Source: Meandrina meandrites
Taxonomy: Eukaryota; Cnidaria; Anthozoa; Scleractinia; Meandrinidae
Direction of reading: 5' to 3'
DNA length: 64,000 nucleotides
Assembly: GCA_963693305.1 (NCBI GenBank)
Contig: OY855906.1
Coordinates: forward strand, 12,919,602-12,983,601
Of the stretch, positions 45,095 to 55,561 are shown one piece after another. The notes below the pieces were generated by a model. That model ran no database searches. It was not told where the DNA came from and saw only the letters and a list, made by a program, of their open reading frames with translations. How positions within the stretch are numbered: the first letter of the stretch is position 1; every line of letters starts with the position of its first letter. The translations under genes and the position numbers were made by a program.

Positions 45095-45190
45095 AAAACT
45101 TTGGCTTATAGAAGTCCAGAAAGTACTGTTAATGCCTCCTGCCGTTCTCAATAAGACTCCTTGTGGAAGTGATTTTCCAGCTCACAAAAG

Positions 45191-45569
45191 GAAAGTAATT
45201 TACAGTTCACCTTCTGCTAACTTGATAAGGTTCTTTAAAAGGACTCCAGCTTCATGAATGCTTGTGGGGTAGGATAACCCATTATTGTCCATGACGTATT
45301 GAAAATAGGTAAAGGGTTAAGTCTGCATATGAGCCTAGTGGCCCATCAGGCCGGAGCTTATCCTGGTTTCCAAAGCATAAAGCAACTGGGAGTATTTCTA
45401 CTCCCCACTGGATGGGATGCTAGTCCATCACACCCATTTATACACCTGGGTGTATAACAGAAAAGTAATTTAGAGTTCACCTTTTGCCAACTTGATAAGC
45501 TCCTTTAAAAGGACTCCAACTTCATGAATGGTAGGATAAGCCATTATTGTCCATGATGTATTAAAAATA
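45191..45569 (+). repeat. Direct repeat pair flanking a SINE-like segment
   Basis: Bases 45191-45309 and 45460-45569 are copies (AAAGTAATTTA, CAACTTGATAAG, TTTAAAAGGACTCCA, CTTCATGAATG, CATTATTGTCCATGA). The second has lost a few bases. They are far too long for a target duplication, so a segmental duplication or recombination is likely. Confidence 0.75.
45322..45457 (+). mobile_element. SINE-like segment
   Basis: GAGCCTAGTGGCCCATCAGG, CCGGAGCTTATCC, TCTACTCCCC, CTGGATGGGATGCTAGTCC and TATACACCTGGGTG are the landmarks of a short interspersed repeat I associate with coral genomes. The A and B boxes are not clear. It lies between the two direct repeats. Confidence 0.5.
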
Positions 45570-46003
45570 CTTGTGGAAAAATGGGTTGGACTCATCATCA
45601 TCACCATCGAACCCTTCAAACGTACTTTCCGTTTCTGTTAGCTTGTGTGGCAATACTGATACCAAGCAGTTGCTGTGTCCAAAATCCTTTGGCAGGAATT
45701 ACATCATGTTGGGAACACTGGATACAATGGCATGCTTTGACTTGCTGATCTCGTGACTGTTTCAGTATTCCTTTACCTTGTCCAGATCAGTCTGGAGCAA
45801 ATCAGCAAAACAAAACTAAATTGCCTATTTGACTGATTTTATTTGACTGCAATTGCCCTTTCTGTTTTCCATTCCTCTTAGATCAACCTTCCTTATCAGT
45901 GACTCTACTTGTTGCCGACGAACATTAATCCGGTGTCTTAGGTGCAAGACACACCACATAGTCCTGTAGCTATTGAGGCTATCAGGAGGCCATAGGGGGG
46001 CAT

Positions 46004-47381
46004 TTGACAAGGCTTATCAATGAAATGAAGGACAATATGAAAGGAGAGGTGAATACCATACGAAAAGCAACACTCGACATTCACATAGGACAACTGGAAC
46101 AAAAACACCAAAAGCTATCACAATTGGACATGGAGATCCTTGCCCTTATTGGAAAACCGAATGATCATGAGCAGGGAATTCTAGATTCTGAAGAATTTCA
46201 AAGCATGATCATAGAAGGAATTTGCTGAACGAAAACATTCCTGGACTCTTCAGAGCAGTGCCACCACCCAGTGGAAATGCCATCACGCCAACGCAACTGT
46301 CACAATCTGCCAACTCAGGAACCAATTTTCTATCTCAAGGAGCAAACCTGGATATTTTCTTGGTAAGTACAGGTTCAAATTCAAGTGCATTTAAAAATGT
46401 TTGCAGCCTCCCAAAACTCACCCTACCACCCTTTCATGGAAACCCTTGTTACTGGCAATCATTCTGGGATTCGTACTGAGCGGCAATGCATGACAGTTCT
46501 AGTTTATGTGACATTCACAAGTTTAACTATTTGAGGGCTGAGTTGGATGGGGATACTTCGAGGTTTCGCTGGGTTTCCACTAACTAATGCCAACTAACTT
46601 AGAAGTATCGAGCTGTTACAAGAGTGATTTGGTCAACACAACCAAATTATTAATGCCCATGGAAGCAATCCTTTACTAACCAAACCCGGCATTTTTATGA
46701 CACATTGGAAACCCATATACATGGTCTTGAAGCATTGGGAAAGTCTTAAGAGTCATATGGGGGTATTTTACTACCAATCATTCAGAAGAAATTACCTGTC
46801 GAGTTAAACAAAAACCTTGCTGGAGTTCATAGTAACAAGGAATGGACATTGGATGAGCTCCATAAGGTTATTCTCAAAGAGCTAGAGATACTCAAAGCTT
46901 GCCAAAGTGACTCAGGGCTTCCCCAACTTCCCAGTTCTAATCTTGCCTTTCCCATTGCTTCATTTATGTTGAGCTCAAGCCAGAAGACCCCACCACAACC
47001 CAATGGCAGGTGCCCTCCACCACAACAGAGCTGCTGCGCCTTTTGCAAGGGGAATCATAATCCGCTGGAATATACAGTGGTAAGGGAACAATCAAGAAGA
47101 CATGCTATTATACAAGAAGCACGCCTCTGCTTCAATTGCCTCTGCCATCACTGAGTAACTGAGTGTAAGTCAAGGAATCGCTCCAGAATGTGCCATCGAA
47201 AGCATCACACAAGCCTCTTCCCGAGTAGACTCTCTCGACCAACCTTACCTTTGCCAGTAGCGAACAATGCTGTCACCGAGCAACAAGTCATCGAGTGTGA
47301 CTCAACTGTGCCTGCCCTTCACACAATGCAGAGAAATGACACATGGCAAAGGCCAACATTAGTTAAGAGGCTGTCTCTGTA
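46004..47381 (+). pseudogene. BEL/Pao gag with zinc knuckle
   Basis: Frames in pieces encode a coiled-coil head (ATLDIHIGQLEQKHQKLSQL), LPKLTLPPFHGNPCYWQSFW (the BEL/Pao gag core), KLPVELNKNLAG, WTLDELHKVILKELEIL, and CAFCKGNHNPLEYTVV, RLCFNCLCHH, CHRKHHTSLF, the BEL-type Cys/His cluster. At least four stops or frameshifts occur. The pol part is not here; the 37.3 kb integrase fragment is of the same superfamily but need not be the same copy. Confidence 0.8.
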
Positions 47382-48137
47382 AAACAGATTTGGTTTCATT
47401 CAAAATTACTTTCTGGCCACCTTAGGAGCCATAAGAGATTTTGCCCCTTTCCGGGTCTGCCACAACATCTGAAAAACTTAAAAATAGGCATTTTTTTCGA
47501 GCCCCTGTAAAATATTTTACTCGCTTCGAATACCAACAACTTTTCTATCAATTTAAACATAAACATTTCCAGTTTACCATGAAAGTAACAACTTTTCCCT
47601 CACTTTAGCTGGAAATGCGAAATTAAGTACATTATGACCACTACAAATCCTCATCTGCCGCCTGATATATTTCTGTAAGGTTTGGTGGAAAAAATTGTTA
47701 CACATTACACCGTCACCACCGAGTAGAGGTCTGGCTTTCAAGCGACTATCCTCATTCCCATGCTTTAGTTGTCACATTAGTTGTCACAAGTTCTTTCGAT
47801 AAGGCGAAGCAAGGAAAGAATATAAAGCGTTCGGCTGACTTCTCTGTTGAAAGTTTGCGTGAGGAAGTTAATCTCGAATTTCGTCAACAAGATGTCTCAG
47901 AAAATATGGAAAAAGCTGTTAGGGGGTTCGATCTCGGTGGAGCTGAAGGTGCATCGCAAAATGTTCTCCTGTGGGCCTTGCTACTGAGGTTCAGCATGAA
48001 GACTGTCTCGTCCCTAAGTGGAATTTTGAAAGATGTTCTTCTTCTTCCTGCCACTATTAAGAATCGTTTACCTTACTGTGGGCGACAACGATAGAGAAAA
48101 ATTGTTCTGTTGAGGAAGTCAGTTATCCCATGAAATT
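47382..48137. other. Weak ORF 47855-48094, otherwise nothing
   Basis: The ORF (MREEVNLEFRQQDVSENMEK, then SLSGILKDVLLLP) is open for 79 codons on + and may be an exon of the following transposase-like gene. No motif identified. Confidence 0.3.
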
Positions 48138-49061
48138 ATGGCATTTCCGTGTCAGGCTGACAGTATGTATGTGTTGTCGCCTCCAACTGATCATTGTTTT
48201 TCCTACAACTTTTACTTGGTTGCATACAACAGTCCAGTGAAACTGGACTACTTCAATAGGCACGAACCATTCCGGGTAGTTAAGGTTTCTTTGAAGTGCA
48301 ATCGTTGTGGCCTTTTCTATGGATACTCTAAGCATGGCAATCCAGAAGTTGGATGGAGTTTCTACCCTCGGGAGAGATCGGCAATCGAGGTCTCAGATGT
48401 GTGTTTTATGGAGAGGTCCCTGCTCAAGTGGCAGATTTCATTTTGCGCATGTCAATTTTGTTTATGCATAAGCCTTTGAAAAATTTACTCCTGCTTATTA
48501 ATATTTGCACTCAAAATCATGTGATTACCTATATTTATTGACTTGAGCTCGATTTTCTTTGAATGTTTTCGTCATTTTATGAAATATTATCATGTCTTAA
48601 CTTCAGCTTATTTATCTAGATTCTAATTCTTCTTTATAGTTTTCATTCCTGGGTATCGTTTAGTGGTTTTGCTGTTTCTTACAATGAAGCTCATGATCTT
48701 GAACCTGCAGCTGGTAAGAACTTTATAATTATAAGCTTTTTGTTTGTATTTTATTTTCCTGAATTGCAGTATTCATTCGTTGGCATTTTCTGTACTAATC
48801 TTTTTGTTGTGAGCATTAAAATAGTCTCACTATTGCTGCTAATCTTTTAGGGCTTAGTGAAAAGCATGTAGCCAATGCGTTCTGGAATGGCGAGCTAGAG
48901 GCAGAGTTAAGAGAGAGAGGGGTGCTTCACTAATCACATCTACTACATATATCACAATGATGCAGATAGAGAGGTGGTGAGGGAACACATCGACCAAATA
49001 AGAGCCAAATACAACTACCAACACAAGGAAGGTGATTGCACTGAGGAGTGCAAGGCTAGAG
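48138..49061 (+). pseudogene. Cys-cluster transposase-like protein, at least three exons
   Basis: The first part (48138-48475) has FNRHEPFRVVKVSLKCNRCG and FYPRERSAIEVSDVCFMERS. The second exon (48640-48713) follows TTTATAG, encodes HSWVSFSGFAVSYNEAHDL and ends at GTAAGA. The third (48851-49061) follows TTTTAG, encodes GLSEKHVANAFWNGELEAEL and, after a stop, HNDADREVVREHIDQIRAKY, ending at GTAAAT. The exon order and residues match a multi-copy cnidarian family. It may be related to the CxC-type cysteine clusters of KDZ-like transposons, but I hold that loosely. It is inactive through the stop in the third exon. Confidence 0.45.
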
Positions 49062-49130
49062 GTAAATAAACTCACACTAATCTATTTTCTTTTAACTGTG
49101 CTGTGCAGTTCTTCCTCTGCACATTGTTTA

Positions 49131-49471
49131 TTATTATTATAATTATTATTATTATTATATATTGACAATATTGACGTTGAAACCCAGGAGGGAGCCATCA
49201 TGTAAACACTGTTGAAATAGGTTTTAATAATTTATTTCTTTTACTTTCTTTTACCTTGTATATACCAATTTGTATGGAATATGTTAATTAATGTTATGAT
49301 GATGATAGTAGTATTAGTACTAGTTGTAGTAACCATGATATCATGACATATATGATATGACGATGATGATAATGATGATAATAATAACTTTTTTGTGCCT
49401 TGGATATTTTAATATTGGAATTTTAACCTTGTAAATGGCAACTTGTCTGGAATATGTTAATAAAGATTTGC

Positions 49472-49502
<31 letters not shown>

Positions 49503-49512
49503 ATTATTATTG
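49131..49512 (+). repeat. ATT microsatellites with LINE-tail-like sequence
   Basis: (ATT)n tracts lie at about 49131-49165 and 49467-49511, each next to similar text (CCTTGTA, CTGGAATATGTTAAT). The second, AATAAAGATTTGCATTATT, resembles the microsatellite-ended 3' tails of L2/CR1-type LINEs. Confidence 0.5.
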
Positions 49513-49898
49513 AAAAATCCCATGCACGCTTTCAATATTTCAAAAATTATGTTCGTTTGTATCAGCACATTTACGAGTACTTATGATTTTTCGCCTATAT
49601 CGAAATCAGCCCATTTTAGCATTTGCTGGAGTTGTAATGGAACTCAGCTATCATGAAGATTGGAAAATGGCTAAAGGTGTAATAATTAATATAGACAGAA
49701 ATGTTGTAAACACTCGTACATGTTCTGATATAAAAGGTCATAACTTTCAAAATACTGAATATGCATACGGGATTTTTCATATTTTGGCTGATGAAGGACT
49801 ACACTTTCTGGCTGTGTAGGGTAGATTTAGCAACAAGGTCCCAATTTTCAAAAATTAGCCTCCAAATCAACTTACTGCCAACGAACCCCGACTCAACG

Positions 49899-50508
49899 AT
49901 GCCGACACCGATACAGAGAGGGCTACAGGAGTATCGCGAAGAAGAGAGATTCCGCGAGGAACAACAGCGTTGCAAAACAGCCCGAAAAGCATTCGAGGGA
50001 GCTTGGATTAGAGCCAAAACAAGATCTGAAGAGCTGCTGCGACCGCTATCAAGCCAGCCGCGATCCCTCTGTTCGTTCGAACACGAAGGCGTTGATGGAG
50101 GTGCTGTGCGACCGGTTGAAGACCTACCACCAGTCATTGGGCACTTACAATACTACAGAAGCTATCCAGGAGCGCATCAGGGTGTGCACGGCTCTAGGCC
50201 TCCTCAGGAAGGAACAAAGACATCTCGTCACAAGTGTTGCGGAAAGGCTGCCTATGGCATCATTCCCTAGCGCGGAGACCGAGAACGTCCAGGAGCACAG
50301 TAGAGGATACGAAACGGAAGAAGAGAGTCTTTACATCACTCAACGCCCGAGCGCCTGTGGTGCACCTGACTCGAGCGCGGATAGCGTCGTCTCAGATGCA
50401 CTACTACGTCGAGATAATAGCCACAAGAAGCGCAAGAGGCTCTCCTCCAGTCAGCGGGGAGTCAAGAAAACCCAAAGCAAGATTTCTGAGTTTCTGAGCC
50501 AAAACTGA
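49899..50508 (+). pseudogene. Unrecognised ORF upstream of the DIRS-like gag
   Basis: The ATG at 49899 opens MPTPIQRGLQEYREEERFRE, a charged helix, to about 50030. Coding character then moves to another frame (CCDRYQASRDPS, LCDRLKTYHQ, VCTALGLLRKEQRHL) ending in a basic tail KKTQSKISEFLSQN at 50508. A single frameshift would unite them. It could be an extra ORF of the DIRS-like element 220 bases downstream or an unrelated gene. Confidence 0.35.
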
Positions 50509-50726
50509 AATTGTAGTCTGTTTATGACGGAAATCGGGACAGAATGCATCACGAGTTAGATTCTACCTCGCATTTGCATACATTCTGAGATCACATGAGA
50601 TAGCAAGTCACGTGACTTCGAGCTCAGTGCGAGTTTTGACTTCGAGTAAGGTCGTGTGTGGCACTTTTGTGCTCCCAAAATCGCTCTCGAATACTTACGT
50701 AGCTCCTGTGCTTTATCAAACTGAGG

Positions 50727-51872
50727 ATGTCCTCGACGTCCAAACAGTCCGAGGATGATCTTCTTGCCAAGGAAGCCGGAGAAGAGGGTGAAGAAGACAA
50801 GGAATCGCTTGCTGACGAACGCAACGCTGTCCTTCCACGCGCCTCACAACAACTCAAGAATCCAACCCCCGCTTCTTCGGAGGAAATTAACCTACTCACC
50901 AACGCAATACTAGGCTTAACAAAAAGCCTAACAGATCTTCTACCTCCACCTCGTGGAGAGACAAAAGGCAAAGGAAAACGGCCGGTGAGCAAGTCTCCAA
51001 ACGCCGTTCCCGCCAAAAAGGCGAAAGACAAAGATGGCAAGGCGGGAAGCTCCATGAGCGCCTCCGACCAGTCAACTGACTGCGAGATTCTCTACAACTC
51101 TGTGCTAAATAGCAAAAATGATGAGTCAGAGCAAAATACCACTCGTAGTGGTGATGAGGACGATTTCCTCTCGGAACTCGTAAAAGAATAGGAGTCTGAC
51201 GATACCGTGGGCGAAAGCCTCGAAAATGAGAAACTAGCCAAGCTAGTTGACAAAATGTTCCGCTGCAAACTAAGCGAGAAAAATCTCAAAGACCGGCTTG
51301 AGAGGCAGGAGAGACTGGCTATTTGTACTGCGGCCAAGCCTCCCAGGGTAAACCCAGGCATTTGGCGTCGATTGAGAGAGCCTACAAAGAAGAGGGATTT
51401 ACAATTTTTCAAAATACAACAAGCCCTCACAAAAGGCATCCTGCCAGTTGTTCGAATAACGGACAAGCTTATGCAGGCGAAATCACTTGATGATGAAGAA
51501 TGCCAAGACTTAAAGAAACTGGGGCTGGAGGCCATGTCCCTCCTCACTCATGCCTCTTATGAGATAAACATGCAACGGCGTCTGCTTCTGAGACCAGATA
51601 TTGGGAAGGAATACTCAGCCCTCTGCTCCTCCCAGTTGCCGTTTACAGATTTTCTCTTTGGAGATGATCTACAAAAGCATTTGAAAGATATTGGTGATCA
51701 AAACAAAATAGGGGCCAAGATCACCCCTAATTACAAAGGGCAACGCTCTTCTCCAGGAAGGCCTGGCAATAACAGCTATAAACCGTCAAAAAACTGGAGA
51801 GGCCACAACTCCAAACCTTGGAAATACAAAAACAATGCCAACCGGGACAAGACAACCCGGACAAGCCAATAG
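50727..51872 (+). pseudogene. DIRS-like gag (ORF1)
   Basis: One frame from the ATG at 50727 to 51872 with a single stop (TAG at 51189). The first part is acidic and low complexity. The second has SLENEKLAKLVDKMF, the conserved core PPRVNPGIWRRLR, FKIQQALTKGILPVV, MSLLTHASYEINMQRR, LLRPDIGKEYSALC and FLFGDDLQKH, which is the ORF1 core of DIRS-like elements. The end is Asn/Lys-rich and basic. It overlaps the RT frame by about 50 bases. A 240-base piece of the same gene lies at 20.8 kb. Confidence 0.8.
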
Positions 51873-52880
51873 AAAACTTACTGCCAGCTACTAGCACAGT
51901 AAGTATATGTCCACCACTTTGTAACAGTGTATATATAGCTGGAAACATAGCTCGGCATTTCAGTGTCTGGCAGACTTTAACGTCTGATCCCTACATTTTA
52001 AGCATCGTTCAGGGTTGTCAACTAGAGTTTTGCAACCCACCTTGCCAGGTGCAAACCCCTAGAGCAGTCATAGTTTCTAGTAGAGAGTCAGATATTGCCA
52101 CTACTGAAATTAAGAAACTTTTAACTAAAGGGGTCATTAGGAAAGCTACTCATGTTCCTGGTGAATTTATCTCAACAATCTTCACCAGACCCAAGAAAGA
52201 TGGGTCTCACCGTCTTATTTTGAACTTGAAAAAGCTTAATAAGCATATTGTGTAACACCACTTTAAGATGGATTCACTGCATAGTGCAACCCAACTGATG
52301 AAGCCTAATTGCTGGATGGCTGTCTTAGACCTAAAGGAGGCATACTACTCTGTTCCTATTAGGACTGAAGACAGAAAATACCTTCGTTTCGAACATGAAG
52401 GCCAACTTTATGAATTTGTTTGCCTTCCTAATGGCCTCTCTAGTGCACCCAGAATTTTTACCAAACTTTTAAAACCTGCCCTTGCAAGATTAAGGGAGGA
52501 CGGGGTGCTTTTAGTCATTTACATTGATGACATTATCCTTTTTGCCCATGACCCTCAGACATTGCTCGGTTTTATACAACGGGCTATTACATTGTTGCAG
52601 TCTTTAGGATTCACTATCCATTCTGATAAATCTTAACTTGTCCCATCCCAGAGAGTCAATTTTCTGCGTTTCATTTTAGACTCTGTTGCGATGACAGTCT
52701 CTAAATTGGACAAGGCTGATAAAGCAAAATCAGCCATCCTACAGCTCCTTAGGAAGGAGCAGCCACTTATAAGAGAGGTTGCATCCGTAGTTGGGCAAAT
52801 GGTGTCATGTTTTCCTGGAGTTAAATATGCCCCACTGTATTACCGTGCTCTTGAAAATGACAAAACTGATGCTTTAAGGA
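51818..52880 (+). pseudogene. DIRS-like reverse transcriptase, truncated
   Basis: The frame contains FSVWQTLTSDPYIL, TKGVIRKATHVPGEFISTIF, RPKKDGSHRLILNLKKLNKH, then a TAA, HHFKMDSL, MAVLDLKEAYYSVPI, LPNGLSSAPRIFTKLLKP, YIDDIILF (Asp at 52526 and 52529), a second TAA after SDKS, then VNFLRFILDS, REVASVVGQMVSCFPGV and YYRALENDK. It stops abruptly at about 52877, where a TTAA-type repeat begins. RNase H, methylase and tyrosine recombinase, expected in a full DIRS element, are absent. Confidence 0.85.
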
Positions 52881-52986
52881 CGTTCGCGCTAATTGTTTTT
52901 GCGCATCCTTACTGCGCACGTAATTCATGTCGCAACGCCACGCCACGTCATGCATCGAGCGCGCGCGCTGAGAAAACTTTCCAAAC
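52875..52986 (+). repeat. TTAA-bounded dispersed repeat, second copy
   Basis: It starts TTTAAGGACGTTCGCGC and is the plus-strand match of 13670-13780. It interrupts the DIRS-like RT, so it was probably inserted there; its right end was not located (before about 53140). Confidence 0.6.
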
Positions 52987-53141
52987 AAATGTTTATTTTA
53001 CCGCGTATTGTCATGCATTTTTTATTGTATTATTTCAAAACAAAAAAACGTAATTTTATACCTTTCCACTCATACCACGTCTCTTTCTATATATATCAGC
53101 ATTATGTAGTAATTTTGCAGTTGGCTATTTTATCTGATGAG

Positions 53142-53318
53142 TGCTACACAAGTTGTGCGGTACGAAACTATATAGTAAGAAATATCCAAGTCAAATCCAA
53201 GGTTGATCAGACTGTCTTCAAATATAACACGAAAGAGACGTACATTGGACTCTGTGACACAACATTCAAATTAAGATATCGTAATCATGTATGTTCTTTT
53301 CGAAATGAGCGGTACATA
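53142..53318 (+). pseudogene. GIY-YIG PLE fragment, copy a
   Basis: It encodes [20 protein letters not shown] and [10 protein letters not shown], the YIG half and following Arg/His of the GIY-YIG domain of a PLE. It duplicates the first 177 bases of copy b (54480 on) with few differences. Confidence 0.75.
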
Positions 53319-53321
53319 TAG

Positions 53322-53463
53322 GTTATTCACCAGCCGGGAGGTCCGTATTGGGAAAAACTGTGCCCGAGGTCTTGGATACCGCCCTCGGCCTGCGGCCTCG
53401 GGCGGTTCCAAGACCGAGGACACAGTTTTTCCCAATACGGACCGACCCAGGCTGGTGAATAAC
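53322..53463. repeat. 142-bp palindrome
   Basis: Arms of nearly 70 bases starting GTTATTCACCAGCC, with a core of only a few bases. Mismatches are few and lie near the ends and centre. It could extrude as a cruciform. It lies immediately after the first PLE copy. Confidence 0.85.
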
Positions 53464-54479
53464 GTTTTTATTTTTTTTCTAACAGCCGGTAAATAACTTA
53501 TTTATTTTTTTCTTACTTGGTTAAAAAAAATCAAAAAAGATTGTCTTGCAAAATGTAATTGTAATATACGCGCGCATCCAATTCATGTTGAATCGATCGG
53601 TAAAAGCTGCGGCTAAAGTGAAAAATGATTTGTTTTCCGCAAAACTAATTAAAATTCGTGAAACTGAACAGTACTCGCGGAAAAGTTCATCAGAATAAAA
53701 GAGAAAAGTAATTTTAATATTAAAAAAGAAGCACAATGCAGCAGCAAAAGAAAGCATAAAAAAAATCTCCAGTCAAGAAAGTGAAATTGAATGAAGTTTG
53801 TTTGTGTAGTTTGGTCGTCTGCACACGGCACAATTTTGCGAGAATTAATTTGACTGTTTTTAATCAAAACATCTCAATTTCTTGAATGGTGATAAGCAGT
53901 ATTCGGTTTTGGGAAAAAGTAGCAGAAAGGCAAAGCGTTTAAAAGGATAAATCGAGTCTGTAAACCAGCAACTTGCAGTAAACCGCATTACGGAGTGAAA
54001 ACCAGTGCGAATGCATAAACAACAATCGGCAAACTATAACTTGATTTTGTAAATAAATACAATAAATACCCACCTACTGGAGAACTTCAAGGCCTTTAAT
54101 TCCGTTACTAAGTTAGCTTTTGAAAGAATCAATCGGGTATGTAACTAAGCCGGTGACTTGCAGGTAAGCGCAATGGCATGAAAATCAGTGTAAATAATGC
54201 ACAAACAACGATCGACAAATTACGGCCATAAAACTCGGTACAACTTGATTTTGTCAATAAAGAGAATCAATACTCGCCTTTTGGAGAACTTCAAGGCCTT
54301 TAATTCCACTGCTTACTTTTCCGTTCATATTTACAACGGTTGGTGAACAACTTCATTAATTTTGGAGAGCAAAACTTTCATGGGTTCGATCGTCTCGCCG
54401 CGAAATGAAAACACAGCGAGCTAGCCGGGCGGAATCGCTCCGTGAGCCCGCTCCCGGAACCAATCAGATTGCAGGGTTT
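53464..54479. other. Insert between PLE copies, with a 185-bp tandem duplication
   Basis: About 53940-54110 and 54125-54310 are two copies of one unit (AACTTGATTTTGT, GGAGAACTTCAAGGCCTTTAATTCC, ACAACRATCG). No coding signal. It ends in CCAATCAGATTGCAGG, a text seen at the ends of dispersed repeats. Confidence 0.55.
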
Positions 54480-54903
54480 GCTGCACAAGTTATGCAGTAC
54501 GTAACTATATAGTAAGAAATATGCCAAGTCAAATCCAAGGTTGATCAGACTGTCTTCAAATATAAAACACGAAAGAGACGTACATTGGACTCTTTGACAC
54601 GACATTCAAATTAAGATATCGTAGTCATGTATGTTCTTTTCGAAATGAGCGGTACAAACTAATACTGAACTAAGTAAATACATATGGAACCTGAAAGATC
54701 AGAACATTAAGTATGACATCAAGTGGCGCATAGTTAAACAGGCTACACCTTATTCGAATGTTACCAAGAGGTGTAATTTGTGTTTGTGGGAGAAATTTTT
54801 CATCTTATGTAAACCGGAAATGTCAACACTGAACACCAGAAATGAGCTTTCATCGAGTTGCAGACACACTAGGAAATTCTTGCTGAAAAATGTTATCATC
54901 TAA
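54480..54903 (+). pseudogene. GIY-YIG PLE fragment, copy b
   Basis: It encodes the same GIY-YIG part as copy a, then continues [40 protein letters not shown] and [18 protein letters not shown] to the stop near 54903. This is the usual C-terminus of one PLE type. A small frameshift occurs near 54560. A hammerhead-like motif follows 114 bases later. Confidence 0.8.
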
Positions 54904-55016
54904 TTAGCGTTCAAGATTCCGCGTGACGTGACACGCAGCACACCTAGTAACCATGTATTGTATTGTTCTGTATTTTCAAATATCTTTGAATGTAACCGTT
55001 TTTTTCTGGCAGTCGC

Positions 55017-55050
55017 CTGATGATTGCCTCGCATGAGGCATGAAACTCGG
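55017..55050 (+). ncRNA. Hammerhead-like motif in the PLE tail
   Basis: CTGATGA (55017-55023), hairpin TGCCTC/GAGGCA (55025-55030 with 55035-55040, loop GCAT), then GAAAC (55042-55046) and TCGG. The three conserved boxes are exact, but a T-T mismatch sits at the base of stem II where active hammerheads have G-C. PLEs carry minimal hammerheads in their terminal repeats. Confidence 0.6.
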
Positions 55051-55362
55051 AGTAGCAATTAAATGACCATATAACCAAGCTCTTGAGTTTTTACTGTTAT
55101 ATATATCTATATATATTATATTCTATATCAAGTGTTTTCATGACCTTGTCCTCACGTTAATCATACATGGTGTACGTGTACAGTTCCCTCATTTTTGTGT
55201 GAAAGCCAGGAAGGATGTAAACCCATGTAAAGCATGAAAATTATCCATCACTCAGACCTAGCTGTTAAAAACACACGTTTTTCTTTGGGGCACTCTCAAA
55301 CTATTTTAACAAGCTAGAGTTTAAATCGTAAAGAGCAAGTACTACCTTACTCTGAACCGAAT

Positions 55363-55561
55363 ATGGCATCTCATACAACCGCAGTTCTGATTGAATGGCG
55401 CACTGGGGATGAATGGCATAGAATCCAACAAAAATATTCTAGGAAGCATATCAAACCTGAAGGGGCATTAGATATCGGCCAGCAAGTCAAAGTTAAATAC
55501 AATGGGCGATGGTACAATGCTATTACCATAGAATCTCGGAAGTCTAACTCAACAACTGAAG
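55363..55561 (+). CDS. Candidate first exon of a BEN-domain gene
   Basis: The ATG at 55363 opens MASHTTAVLIEWRTGDEW, then IGQQVKVKYNGRWYNAITIE, to a good donor (GAAG|GTAAGG), ending in phase 1. The text, a Trp-rich small beta-type fold with VKVKYNGRWY, resembles the N-terminus of cnidarian BEN-domain proteins. The BEN-like exons lie at 60.4-61.1 kb on the same strand. The second exon has not been identified, so linkage is inferred. Confidence 0.45.

Noticed and set aside
53521..53867. Two overlapping minus-strand ORFs, hydrophobic
   Set aside because: AT-rich, Phe/Leu-rich composition typical of chance frames; no motif.
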